Source: Candidatus Mesolinea sp. UBA5823 (GTDB taxonomy: Bacteria; Chloroflexota; Anaerolineae; Anaerolineales; Anaerolineaceae). Taken from it: 6,946 nucleotides of DNA. The notes beneath the pieces are model-generated. The model ran no database searches. It was given only the letters and a program-made list of their open reading frames with translations, and was not told the origin of the DNA. Both the position numbers and the translations under genes were made by a program. The DNA is taken from NCBI GenBank assembly GCA_002417685.1, contig DICP01000048.1, forward strand, positions 1-6,946, in the 5' to 3' direction. Of this stretch, positions 1 to 6,755 are shown piece by piece; positions within the stretch are counted from its first letter, which is position 1, and each line of letters begins with the position of its first letter.

Positions 1-569
1 TTTACGCTTTTGTAAACCTGCCCTACCAAACTGCCGCTCTTGCGGCTGGCAAAATAAACATTTGCTGGGTTGCTCGGATCTACTTCTACATGATAAACAA
101 TCAAGGATCCAGAAACACCAGCGTTGGCATTAGCCCAGCTGTTTCCACCATCCGTGCTCTTATAAATGCCGCTGTTATACGTCCCGGCATAAAGAATTGT
201 GCTATCCTGCGGGTCGATTGCCAGCGATTGGATCAGGGTATTCGCTAGCCCCTTTATCTTTTGCGTCCAGCTGGTGCCACCATCACTGCTCTTGTAAACA
301 CCAGCACCATAAGTCCCCAGGTAGATAATAGAACTATCCTTGGGGTCGACGACTACTGCAGTAAAGGTTCCTCCCTCTGGCCCAATCGAGTAGGATTGGA
401 CGGGTGAAGGAGGTTTGTACTTGGAAATAATGGGTAGGTAGGTCTTGTGGGTGCTTTCGGGTTGAGGGGTTTCTTCCTGAGCCAAAGCCGGCTGTGGAAG
501 AGGAAAGAGCGAGCCTGCTGCAATAAGAATGATTAAACCAAGCGCTAAAGTGATTTTAAAGGTCTTCAT
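1..569 (-). CDS. Exported Asp-box (BNR-like) beta-propeller repeat protein, 3' end beyond window
   Basis: The first 189 residues are visible and the C-terminus runs off the left edge. The N-terminus is a classical signal peptide: Lys2 and Lys5, a hydrophobic core at about 6-22, and a likely Ala-Leu-Ala cleavage site after residue 30. A Pro/Glu/Thr-rich linker follows and contains YLPIISK (44-50). Two repeats 44 residues apart then begin (about 71 and 115). Each has a V/I-DP start, an (I/L)Y-x-GTY strand and an Asp-box (SSDGGTSW 94-101, STDGGNSW 138-145). A third repeat begins near 160. This is the blade pattern of secreted sialidase/VPS10/Ycf48-like propellers, where the Asp-box is a structural turn and does not prove an enzyme. 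Substrate and function are unknown. The ATG at 567-569 is chosen because it opens the signal peptide and an in-frame TAA lies six codons upstream. No Shine-Dalgarno is evident. A TATAAC (584-589) could be a -10 but has no matching -35. Confidence 0.85.
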   Translation of the reverse strand, partial: MKTFKITLALGLIILIAAGSLFPLPQPALAQEETPQPESTHKTYLPIISKYKPPSPVQSYSIGPEGGTFTAVVVDPKDSSIIYLGTYGAGVYKSSDGGTSWTQKIKGLANTLIQSLAIDPQDSTILYAGTYNSGIYKSTDGGNSWANANAGVSGSLIVYHVEVDPSNPANVYFASRKSGSLVGQVYKSV

Positions 570-644
570 ACTGTCTGCCGAGTGTTATATTTCCCCAAAT
601 TGGTGCACTCTGCATGCCAACTGACGCTTGATTTGCCTAGCACC

Positions 645-1694
645 CTAAACTGCGCGGCTCATCACCTTTTGAAACGCCTCAATGCAAGCTGCTACTGCTT
701 CATCATCCACATCGTGGTGCGTGACTAAGCGAAAAGTGCGCTTGCCAGTATCTCCAATAAGAATCCCTTGTTTTTCCATAGCTTTTACGATGGCGGGAGC
801 ATCTAGCCGCACTTCCGGGCTGAGCGCTAAATAAACCATGTTGGTATAGGGCGTACCTTTATCAAGGCGCAGCCCGGGCACCTCAGCCAAGCCTTTTGCA
901 AGCAAGCGTGCCCGTTCGTGATCCTCTGCCAAGCGCTCGATCATGTTATCCAGCGCTACCAAACCTGCTGCTGCCAAAACCCCCGCTTGGCGCATCCCGC
1001 CGCCGAGCATCTTGCGTAGCCGCCGCGCCTTGGTAATAAATTCATTACTCCCACACAGCACCGACCCAACCGGTGCACATAAACCCTTACTCAGGCAAAA
1101 AGTCACCGAGTCCACAGTTCTTGTGAGATCTGAAACTTGCACATTTAAACTTATTGCCGCATTGAAAATGCGTGCGCCATCCAGATGCAGGACAAGACTA
1201 TGCGCATGCGCAAATTCACCGACGGTATCGCAGTACTTTACTGAAAGCGGTACACCGCCACAATCGTTTTGGGTGTTTTCAAGGATGATCATCTTCGAGA
1301 TCGGCTGATGGATATCCTCTGGCGAACGTAATGCTTTCTCCAGGTCAGCCAGCGCTAACGTGCCATCCGCCTGGTTAGGGATGGTGTTTATCACCACGCC
1401 ACCCAGAGCTGAGACGCCACCCGCTTCATGCAAGAAGGTGTGCCCCTGCCGCCCCATGATGACTTCATCGCCACGCCCACATGCCACGAGCACAGCCAGC
1501 AAATTGCCCATTGTGCCGGATGTAACGAATAGGGCTGCTTCCTTACCCATCAACCGGGCACTCTTGGCTTCGAGAGTGTTTATCGTTGGATCTTCCCCAT
1601 AAACATCGTCACCCACAAGCGCATTTGCCATTGCCTGCCGCATCGCAGGCGTAGGATGCGTCACTGTATCGGAACGAAAATCATATATCTTCAT
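645..1694 (-). CDS. ltaE: Low-specificity L-threonine aldolase
   Basis: This is a cytoplasmic fold-type I PLP enzyme that cleaves L-threonine or L-allo-threonine to glycine and acetaldehyde. The 349-residue length fits the family. The N-terminal FRSDTVTHPT (6-15), the GDDVYGEDP segment (28-36), the Thr-Ser-Gly phosphate-binding stretch (58-60), the ring-stacking histidine in GHTFLHE (His85), the HLDGAR motif (170-175, Asp172 pairing with the PLP pyridine nitrogen) and the lysine in LSKGLCAPVG (Lys203, Schiff base) are all present in order. The family is known for loose erythro/threo selectivity, so exact substrate preference cannot be read from sequence. The ATG lies 11 nt after the rluD stop, with GAGG at 1699-1702, 4 nt upstream. 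It appears to be the last gene of the T-box-controlled ileS cluster. No convincing intrinsic terminator is visible in the 75 nt after its TAG. Confidence 0.95.
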   Translation of the reverse strand: MKIYDFRSDTVTHPTPAMRQAMANALVGDDVYGEDPTINTLEAKSARLMGKEAALFVTSGTMGNLLAVLVACGRGDEVIMGRQGHTFLHEAGGVSALGGVVINTIPNQADGTLALADLEKALRSPEDIHQPISKMIILENTQNDCGGVPLSVKYCDTVGEFAHAHSLVLHLDGARIFNAAISLNVQVSDLTRTVDSVTFCLSKGLCAPVGSVLCGSNEFITKARRLRKMLGGGMRQAGVLAAAGLVALDNMIERLAEDHERARLLAKGLAEVPGLRLDKGTPYTNMVYLALSPEVRLDAPAIVKAMEKQGILIGDTGKRTFRLVTHHDVDDEAVAACIEAFQKVMSRAV

Positions 1695-1705
1695 GGTGCC
1701 TCAAT

Positions 1706-2623
1706 CTAAGAAAGCTCTGTCAGGATATTTTGGAGTTCAATTGGTAACTTTGCCCGAAATTCGGTCGGGGTTTTTTCACCCGGCAAGGTGATTTTGATCC
1801 TTTCGGCATGTAAGAAAAAGCGCTCGAGGGGCAGCGTAGGCTTGCGGTGACCATATACCCGATCTCCTGTAACCGGGCAGCCGATAAAAGCTAAGTGCAC
1901 ACGGATTTGGTGCGTACGTCCTGTAATGGGGTGCACTTCAAGCAGCTCATGCTCGCGGAAGGTTTGGATAGAGCGATATTCTGTCACAGCTTTACGGCCC
2001 TCCCCGGAATAGAGCGCTGCCATGCGCTGGCGATGTTGAGGTGCCCGTCCAACAGGAGCCTCAATGCGCCCACTGGGTGTAGGGGGATGACCATCTACGA
2101 GGGCTAAATAAGTTTTCTCCGTCCGACGGGATTTAAATTGGCGCACTAGCCAGGTGTACGCTTCTTGGGTGCGAGCTAAGATGAGCACACCCGAGGTTTC
2201 CTTATCCAGCCGGTGTACCACGCCAGGGCGTTCTGGGTCGCCCACCTGGCGCATCTCCGGCCAGCGGTAGATGGCAGCATTGACAACAGTCCCCGTTTTA
2301 TGCCCTGCACCTTGATGCACAATCATGCCTGCAGGTTTGTTGATGACTACGATATGCTCATCTTCGTAGATCACCTCCAGCGGAATATTTTCCGCTTGTA
2401 ACATCTTTTGTTCCAGTTCCGGCAGCTCAACACGCACGTTTTGCCCTTGCTCCAGTTTGAAAGCTGGTTTGAGCACAATCTCGTCATCTACCCACACTTT
2501 GCCAGTCTCAATGAGGCTCTGCAGCTGGGAGCGCGAAAAACCTGCCACTTTTTCTTTAAGGAATTTATCCAAGCGCAGCGGTTCATCTTGTTCGAATAAA
2601 AATTGCTTCACGATGCCATTCAT
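1706..2623 (-). CDS. rluD: RluA/RluD-family 23S rRNA pseudouridine synthase
   Basis: The enzyme isomerises specific uridines in large-subunit rRNA to pseudouridine. At 305 residues it is the usual length. An N-terminal S4 RNA-binding domain occupies about 15-65 (LRLDKFL, FSRSQLQSLIETGKVWVD). The catalytic domain follows with VINKPAGM (93-100), the signature HRLDKETSG (137-145) holding the catalytic Asp140, and the GRTHQIRVHL motif (235-244). The S4 plus RluA-type arrangement matches RluD/RluC, and adjacency to lspA is a common bacterial arrangement typical of RluD-like genes. Which uridines are modified (RluD in E. coli targets helix 69) is inferred from family only. The ATG shares its A with the lspA stop (TAATG), a 1-nt overlap that suggests translational coupling. 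The nearest purine-rich stretch (AGAGGA, inside lspA) is about 15 nt upstream, which also fits coupled reinitiation. Confidence 0.93.
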   Translation of the reverse strand: MNGIVKQFLFEQDEPLRLDKFLKEKVAGFSRSQLQSLIETGKVWVDDEIVLKPAFKLEQGQNVRVELPELEQKMLQAENIPLEVIYEDEHIVVINKPAGMIVHQGAGHKTGTVVNAAIYRWPEMRQVGDPERPGVVHRLDKETSGVLILARTQEAYTWLVRQFKSRRTEKTYLALVDGHPPTPSGRIEAPVGRAPQHRQRMAALYSGEGRKAVTEYRSIQTFREHELLEVHPITGRTHQIRVHLAFIGCPVTGDRVYGHRKPTLPLERFFLHAERIKITLPGEKTPTEFRAKLPIELQNILTELS

Positions 2624-3135
2624 TATTGAGCTTGTGCGTCCTCTTCGGATGATTTTTCAGTGGATTGCGCTTTTCTTTCCTCTATAATCATGCTGATAAG
2701 TAAGAGGATCACACTTACCGTTACGCAGGAATCAGCTAAGTTAAACACTGGAAATCTGCCAACAGCCACAAAATCGACTACGTAGCCTAAAGTCAGCCGA
2801 TCGATCAGATTACCAATTGATCCGCCAACCATCAGTGCGAGGCAGATTCGTTGAAAAAGATGATCTTCTGGCAAGGTCTGATAGTAGACTAAAATCGCGA
2901 GTGTAATCGCAGCTGTCAGCCCAATAAGCACTGCATTGCCGCCTTGGAAGATCCCAAATGCTGCACCGGTATTCACCCAATGCACAATTCGAACAAAATC
3001 CCACGGTGGCAAGACCAACAAAGCCTCGCCTAAGGCTAAGTTTTGCTGTACGGCTCGCTTTGTAAGTTGATCCAATGCGATCACCACAAGGGCAATCAGC
3101 ACCAACATTAGGTTCGATTTGGTTTTTTGTTTCAA
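2623..3135 (-). CDS. lspA: Lipoprotein signal peptidase (signal peptidase II)
   Basis: This integral inner-membrane aspartyl protease removes signal peptides from diacylglyceryl-modified prolipoproteins. The protein has 170 residues and four predicted membrane spans (about 8-24, 59-82, 95-112, 134-151). Family motifs are complete: LDQLTK (21-26, Asp22), NTGAAFG (55-61), GGSIGNLIDR (104-113) carrying catalytic Asp112, VVDF (119-122), and FNLAD (131-135) carrying the second catalytic Asp135. A charged cytoplasmic tail (152-170, Glu/Lys/Ser/Gln-rich) extends past the last span and carries no motif I recognise. The start is TTG at 3133-3135, preferred over the in-frame ATG at residue 10. It has a well-placed GAGGA 7 nt upstream, and starting at residue 10 would remove the basic N-terminal residues before the first span. 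It lies 10 nt downstream of ileS and overlaps rluD by 1 nt, so it is very likely cotranscribed with both. Confidence 0.95.
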   Translation of the reverse strand: MKQKTKSNLMLVLIALVVIALDQLTKRAVQQNLALGEALLVLPPWDFVRIVHWVNTGAAFGIFQGGNAVLIGLTAAITLAILVYYQTLPEDHLFQRICLALMVGGSIGNLIDRLTLGYVVDFVAVGRFPVFNLADSCVTVSVILLLISMIIEERKAQSTEKSSEEDAQAQ

Positions 3136-3142
3136 GATGCTT

Positions 3143-3147
3143 TCCTC
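3143..3147 (-). promoter_or_regulatory. Shine-Dalgarno that fixes the TTG start of lspA
   Basis: GAGGA sits 7 nt before the TTG at 3133-3135 and overlaps the ileS stop codon (TGA at 3146-3148). It is the evidence for choosing the non-ATG start, and it ties lspA initiation to the end of ileS translation. Confidence 0.7.
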
Positions 3148-6100
3148 AGTTCGCCTTTTGAATCGCGATAGTCAATTGTTCACCATCAAAGCTATCACTG
3201 GCTGTGATCCACTTTTCCGGGATCTCGCCTGAAATTAATTCTACCGCCAGCGTCTCGGATTGGATAAATTCAGCGAAAGCTTGGACCGCTTCGTTCAAGC
3301 GAGGTGTGGCTTGATAAGCCAAACGAACGCGATCAGCAAGGTCTAATCCGCCATCTTTACGAAGGGTTTGCACGCGGCGCACAAACTCTCGCGCCAAGCC
3401 TTCATTAAGTAATTCTGGGGTCAGTTCGATATCCACAGCAGCTAAATAAGGACCATCGGAGGCAACTTCGAAGCCGGCGTGGGCAGTGCTATGCACTTCC
3501 ACCTCATCAGGTTGAATTTCGTAGAATTTTCCATCCACGTTTACCACAAGATTGATGCCATCCAGCAATTTGGCTGCGCTTTCCTGAACAGGTAATTCCA
3601 AAATGGCTTGGCGGATTTTCGGATAAAGTCCCTTATACTTTTGCCCTAACTGCTTAGGAAGTGGGTTGAGGCTGTAGGTTACCGCCTCCGCGCTGCCGCT
3701 GAGGACGCGCACCGACTTGACGTTGAGCTCATCCATAAGCAGTTCCTTGAAGCGCTCAACAATCTCAGCATCCTCAGCTGAGCTGACCGCAAATGCGACT
3801 TCAGCCAAAGGTTGGCGCACTTTAATGTTGCTTTTCATGCGGGCAGCGTGCCCTAAGGATGCCAAGCGCATCACCAGCGCCATCTCACGGTTAAGTTGTT
3901 CGTTGATGCTTTGCTCATCGGGTTTTGGCCAATCAGCTAAGTGCACCGAGAGCGGCGCGCCTTCGTCCACCGAACGGACTAAGTTTTGGTAGAGCTCATC
4001 AGCCATAAAGGGCATCGCCGGAGCAAGCAGCTTGGCAAGCGTGGTCAAAGCCTGATAAAGCGTTTCGTAGGCAGCTGCTTTATCCCCATCGGATTCACTC
4101 TTCCAGTAACGACGGCGTGAGCGGCGCAAGTACCAATTGGAAAGCTTATCGACAAAGGCTTCGATTGGTCGAGTGGCACCCAGAACATCGTAGGTCTCAT
4201 AAGCTTGGGTTACATCGCGCACGAGCACGTTCAGCTCCGAGAGCAACCAGTAATCTAACTGCATAAATTGAGGTAGTACCGGTTGGTCCGGTTTCCACGC
4301 ATCCAGGTTGACATAGGTTACAAAGAAGGAGTATGTATTCCATAGGGTCAGGCTGAAATTACGCACCACCTCACCAACTTGGTCCGCATTGAAGCGGCGC
4401 TCGTTGCCTGGCGGGGTGGAGGTATAAAGGTACCAACGCAGGGCATCTGCGCCATATTCATCGATGACCTCCCATGGATCAACCACATTCCCGCGGGATT
4501 TGGACATCTTCTGCCCATCCTTATCCAATATAATGCCTAAACTAATCGCATTCTTATAGCAAATACTATCGAACACTAAGGCGCTAATCGCCAGCAAAGA
4601 ATAAAACCAGCCACGAGTTTGATCCACTCCCTCGCAAATAAAATCAGCTGGAAACTGGCGTTTAAAGTCCTCCACATGTTCAAAGGGATAATGCCACTGC
4701 GCGACAGGCATAGCGCCCGAGTCGAACCACACATCAATGAGCTCCTTGACCCGCCGCATAGTGCCCGTATGGCACTCTGGGCAGGTGAAATGAATTTCAT
4801 CGATAAACGGTCGGTGTAAGTCTATGCCGCTCAAATCTTTACCAGCCAGCTCACTCAGCTCTGCGACTGAGCCAATGCAGAGCTGCTTGTGGCATTGGTC
4901 ACACTCCCACACAGGCAGCGGTGTGCCCCAATAGCGGTTCCTTCCTAAAGCCCAATCAATATTGTTTTCCAGCCAGTTGCCAAAGCGTCCGTTCTTGATA
5001 TGCTCCGGGATCCAGTTGATTTCCTGGTTCAATGCAACCAAACGGTCTTTCATTTGGCTGGTGCGGATGAACCAAGTTGGTCGTGCCATATACAGCAATG
5101 GGGTATTGCAGCGCCAGCAGAAAGGATAGGAATGAGTGTAGGTTTCCACCTTGAAGAGCAATCCGCGCTGCTCTAACTCCTCAATAATCAAGGCATCGGC
5201 GTCTTTCACGAATAAACCAGACCAATTCGTCACGTCGCGGTTGAACTTACCTTCGTCATTAATGGTCATGAGGACGGGTAAGTCATATTCCTTCGCCACC
5301 TCCATATCATCTGCACCAAAAGCTGGGGCAATATGCACTAGCCCGGTGCCATCACTCGTTGTAACATATTCGGCATTGACCACATAATGAGCAGGTTTAT
5401 CGGTAGGCAAAAAGGTGAAAAGCGGTGCATAGCGTTTGCCTTTGAGCGCTTTGCCCTTATATGTCTTGAGGATTTTGACAGGAATATCTCCGAATACCTT
5501 CTCCACAAGCTCTTTAGCTAAAATCAAGCGCTCGTCACTCAGCCCATCGGCGCGCGTAACCAATGCATATTCTACGTCAGAGTGGGCAGCCACTGCTACA
5601 TTGCCTGGCAAAGTCCATGGTGTCGTCGTCCAGACAAGCAGGTAGGTGTTGGGCTCATCAACCAACGGGAAGCGCACAAACACCGATGGATCTTCGGTAT
5701 CGGCGTACCCTTGGGCGACTTCATGATCCGAAAGGGGTGTGCCACATCGTGGGCAATAAGGCACCACCTTATAACCCTGATAAAGCAGGCCTTTATCCCA
5801 GATAGACTTGAGCAGCCACCAGACTGACTCGATATATTCGTTCCGGTAAGTTACATAAGCGCGTTCAAAATCCACCCAATAAGCAATCCGTTGAGTGAGT
5901 TTTTCCCAATCCAGAATCCGCTCGAAAGCAGATTCACGGCATAGGGCGTTAAATTTTTCAATGCCATAGCTTTCGATTTCGGCTTTATTCGTAAAACCTA
6001 AGCGTTTCTCCACCTCTATCTCAACCGGCAATCCATGTGTATCCCAACCGCCGCGCCGATCAACATAGAATCCCTGCATTGTTTTATAACGAGGGAACAT

Positions 6101-6298
6101 ATCTTTGAAAGCCCGCGCTAAAACGTGGTGAATGCCTGGCTTGCCATTAGCCGTTGGGGGACCTTCGTAGATCACATAAGGCGGGCGATCTTTGCGCTCA
6201 TCAGAAGATTTCTTGAAGATGTCATTCGTATTCCAAAAGCGCAGGATACCTTCTTCCATTACGTTTAGATTTAGCTTTGGCGAAATTGGTTTGAACAT
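3146..6298 (-). CDS. ileS: Isoleucyl-tRNA synthetase, type 2 (IleRS2), with swapped G-I-H-H signature
   Basis: This class I synthetase charges tRNA-Ile in the cytoplasm and is 1050 residues long. The catalytic Rossmann fold opens with PPTANGKPGIHH (47-58). The usual HxGH is replaced by Gly55-Ile56-His57-His58 (codons at 6125-6136). The CP1 editing insertion spans roughly 200-400, with its Thr-rich motif TTTPWTLPGN (224-233) and an aspartate pair in APAFGADD (324-331). KMSKS is intact at 597-601 (4496-4510). Cys pairs at 182/185, 394/397, 466/469 and 506/509 suggest zinc sites around the insertions. The anticodon-binding helical domain follows (about 680-840, NWYLRRSRRRYW at 721-732), then a C-terminal region with LTPELLNEGLAREFVRR (959-975). 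No cysteine occurs after KMSKS, so the C-terminal zinc site of E. coli-type IleRS1 is absent, which supports the eukaryote-like type 2 class. GGAGG lies 4 nt before the ATG, and a T-box leader precedes the gene. Confidence 0.97.
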   Translation of the reverse strand: MFKPISPKLNLNVMEEGILRFWNTNDIFKKSSDERKDRPPYVIYEGPPTANGKPGIHHVLARAFKDMFPRYKTMQGFYVDRRGGWDTHGLPVEIEVEKRLGFTNKAEIESYGIEKFNALCRESAFERILDWEKLTQRIAYWVDFERAYVTYRNEYIESVWWLLKSIWDKGLLYQGYKVVPYCPRCGTPLSDHEVAQGYADTEDPSVFVRFPLVDEPNTYLLVWTTTPWTLPGNVAVAAHSDVEYALVTRADGLSDERLILAKELVEKVFGDIPVKILKTYKGKALKGKRYAPLFTFLPTDKPAHYVVNAEYVTTSDGTGLVHIAPAFGADDMEVAKEYDLPVLMTINDEGKFNRDVTNWSGLFVKDADALIIEELEQRGLLFKVETYTHSYPFCWRCNTPLLYMARPTWFIRTSQMKDRLVALNQEINWIPEHIKNGRFGNWLENNIDWALGRNRYWGTPLPVWECDQCHKQLCIGSVAELSELAGKDLSGIDLHRPFIDEIHFTCPECHTGTMRRVKELIDVWFDSGAMPVAQWHYPFEHVEDFKRQFPADFICEGVDQTRGWFYSLLAISALVFDSICYKNAISLGIILDKDGQKMSKSRGNVVDPWEVIDEYGADALRWYLYTSTPPGNERRFNADQVGEVVRNFSLTLWNTYSFFVTYVNLDAWKPDQPVLPQFMQLDYWLLSELNVLVRDVTQAYETYDVLGATRPIEAFVDKLSNWYLRRSRRRYWKSESDGDKAAAYETLYQALTTLAKLLAPAMPFMADELYQNLVRSVDEGAPLSVHLADWPKPDEQSINEQLNREMALVMRLASLGHAARMKSNIKVRQPLAEVAFAVSSAEDAEIVERFKELLMDELNVKSVRVLSGSAEAVTYSLNPLPKQLGQKYKGLYPKIRQAILELPVQESAAKLLDGINLVVNVDGKFYEIQPDEVEVHSTAHAGFEVASDGPYLAAVDIELTPELLNEGLAREFVRRVQTLRKDGGLDLADRVRLAYQATPRLNEAVQAFAEFIQSETLAVELISGEIPEKWITASDSFDGEQLTIAIQKAN

Positions 6299-6302
6299 AA
6301 AA

Positions 6303-6307
6303 CCTCC
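6303..6307 (-). promoter_or_regulatory. Shine-Dalgarno of ileS
   Basis: GGAGG lies 4 nt before the ATG at 6296-6298 and just past the T-run of the T-box terminator. Because the site lies outside the terminator helix, control here should be transcriptional rather than by hiding the ribosome site. Confidence 0.75.
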
Positions 6308-6310
6308 AAT

Positions 6311-6340
6311 AAAAAACTCGTCCCAAATTCAGGGACGAGT
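6311..6340 (-). terminator. T-box regulated intrinsic terminator
   Basis: A perfect 9-bp stem, ACTCGTCCC (6332-6340) with GGGACGAGT (6316-6324), closes a 7-nt loop and is followed by a run of Ts (6311-6315, plus the last stem T). It forms when tRNA-Ile is charged and competes with the antiterminator at 6331-6361. It ends just before the ileS ribosome-binding site. Confidence 0.93.
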
Positions 6341-6577
6341 GAGATCTCGCGGTACCACCCTGGTTCCCGGCTTTCCGGGCACCTCGGTCAGCTGCTCGCC
6401 AAAAGGCGAAGCTGGCGATTAATAACGGGACGCTGCCCCGGCGCACTTAAAAGCTTTATAGCGTTCAGATTGCAGCTCCGGAAGGATTTTCGGCTTGCAT
6501 TCCTGCCCCGGCTCGCACCTTCCCGGGTTCGCTGCCATTACTTGCGAGCTTACTCGTTTCCATCATCGCTTTTGCTG
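6311..6577 (-). promoter_or_regulatory. Isoleucine-specific T-box riboswitch upstream of ileS
   Basis: The leader binds tRNA-Ile and prevents termination when that tRNA is uncharged. The conserved T-box AGGGTGGTACCGCG is at 6348-6361. Stem I begins near 6577. It shows a GATGA kink-turn-like segment (6563-6567), a GGAA:TTCC helix (6558-6561 with 6480-6483), the specifier-loop AGTA (6551-6554), and a distal GGTGCGAGCC (6510-6519). Opposite AGTA the loop reads GAA-A-AUC-C, placing specifier AUC (Ile) at 6485-6487. CCCGG-AAAG-CCGGG forms a stem just before the antiterminator. In the antiterminator AGGG pairs with CCCT and GCGAG with CTCGT around a TGGTACC bulge, whose TGGT can pair with the ACCA end of tRNA-Ile. 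The same CTCGTCCCT strand forms the terminator, so the two helices exclude each other. The specifier is followed by C rather than the common purine. The 5' boundary is inferred from the promoter. Confidence 0.95.
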
Positions 6578-6583
6578 GCTAAT

Positions 6584-6612
6584 ATTATCATAAAACCTGA
6601 CAATATTGCCAA
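6584..6612 (-). promoter_or_regulatory. Sigma-70-type promoter for the T-box/ileS transcript
   Basis: TTGGCA (6607-6612) and GATAAT (6584-6589) are separated by exactly 17 nt. Each matches five of six positions of the TTGACA/TATAAT consensus. The predicted start near 6576-6578 falls at the base of T-box Stem I, an independent positional check. The promoter sits only about 12 nt past the end of the tRNA-His terminator. Confidence 0.75.
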
Positions 6613-6623
6613 TTTTAGATTGT

Positions 6624-6646
6624 AAAAACACCCTCTAGAGGGTGTT
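6624..6646 (-). terminator. Intrinsic terminator directly after tRNA-His
   Basis: AAACACCCTCT and its exact inverse complement form a 22-nt perfect palindrome (6626-6647), followed on the minus strand by five Ts (6624-6628, partly in the stem). The first palindrome base is the terminal A of the encoded CCA, so the hairpin abuts the mature tRNA 3' end. It should end the hisS/tRNA-His transcript before the ileS promoter. On the plus strand no long T-run follows, so it reads as one-directional. Confidence 0.88.
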
Positions 6647-6722
6647 TGGGGTGCCTGAAGGGTTTCGAACCCTCAACCTCCTCATCCACAGTGAGGCGCT
6701 CTGCCGTTGAGCTACAGGCACC
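6647..6722 (-). tRNA. tRNA-His (anticodon GUG), with encoded G-1 and CCA
   Basis: A full cloverleaf of 76 nt can be drawn. It has acceptor GTGCCTG/CAGGCAC, D stem GCTC/GAGC, anticodon stem CCTCA/TGAGG with loop CTGTGGA (anticodon GTG at 6687-6689), a 5-nt variable loop, and T stem GAGGG/CCCTT (one G.U pair) with loop TTCGAAA. The histidine identity element is present: an extra G-1 at 6722 opposite C73 at 6650. The CCA end is genome-encoded (6647-6649). It lies 33 nt after the hisS stop on the same strand, so it may be cotranscribed with its own synthetase. A TATAAA at 6732-6737 could be a separate -10 but lacks a good -35. Confidence 0.97.
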
Positions 6723-6755
6723 ATATTCGTATTTATATTAACACAGCCAACATAT

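Noticed and set aside
138..360. Similar DNA segments about 132 nt apart in the left-edge gene as a repeat array
   Set aside because: They encode successive Asp-box propeller blades; they are protein repeats, not CRISPR or mobile DNA.
601..619. Imperfect inverted repeat (TGGCATGCA-GAG-TGCACCA on the minus strand) after ltaE as a terminator
   Set aside because: Only four central pairs are continuous and no T-run follows; too weak to call a terminator or operator.
943..1308. 121-codon plus-strand open frame inside ltaE, and similar shorter ones inside rluD and ileS
   Set aside because: They are antisense to clearly conserved coding sequence and encode low-complexity, unrecognisable peptides; treated as shadows.
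2810..3004. 64-codon minus-strand frame inside lspA
   Set aside because: It is in another frame of a well-supported membrane protease with complete motifs; no sign of a frameshift.
6192..6446. Open frames on both strands across the ileS leader (plus 6192-6422, minus 6222-6446)
   Set aside because: They cover the T-box structure and the ileS 5' end, show no protein-family motif or ribosome site, and are explained by the riboswitch.
6626..6647. 22-nt perfect palindrome as an operator or attachment site
   Set aside because: Its place right after the tRNA 3' end and the following T-run explain it as an intrinsic terminator; no integrase or duplicated tRNA end is present.
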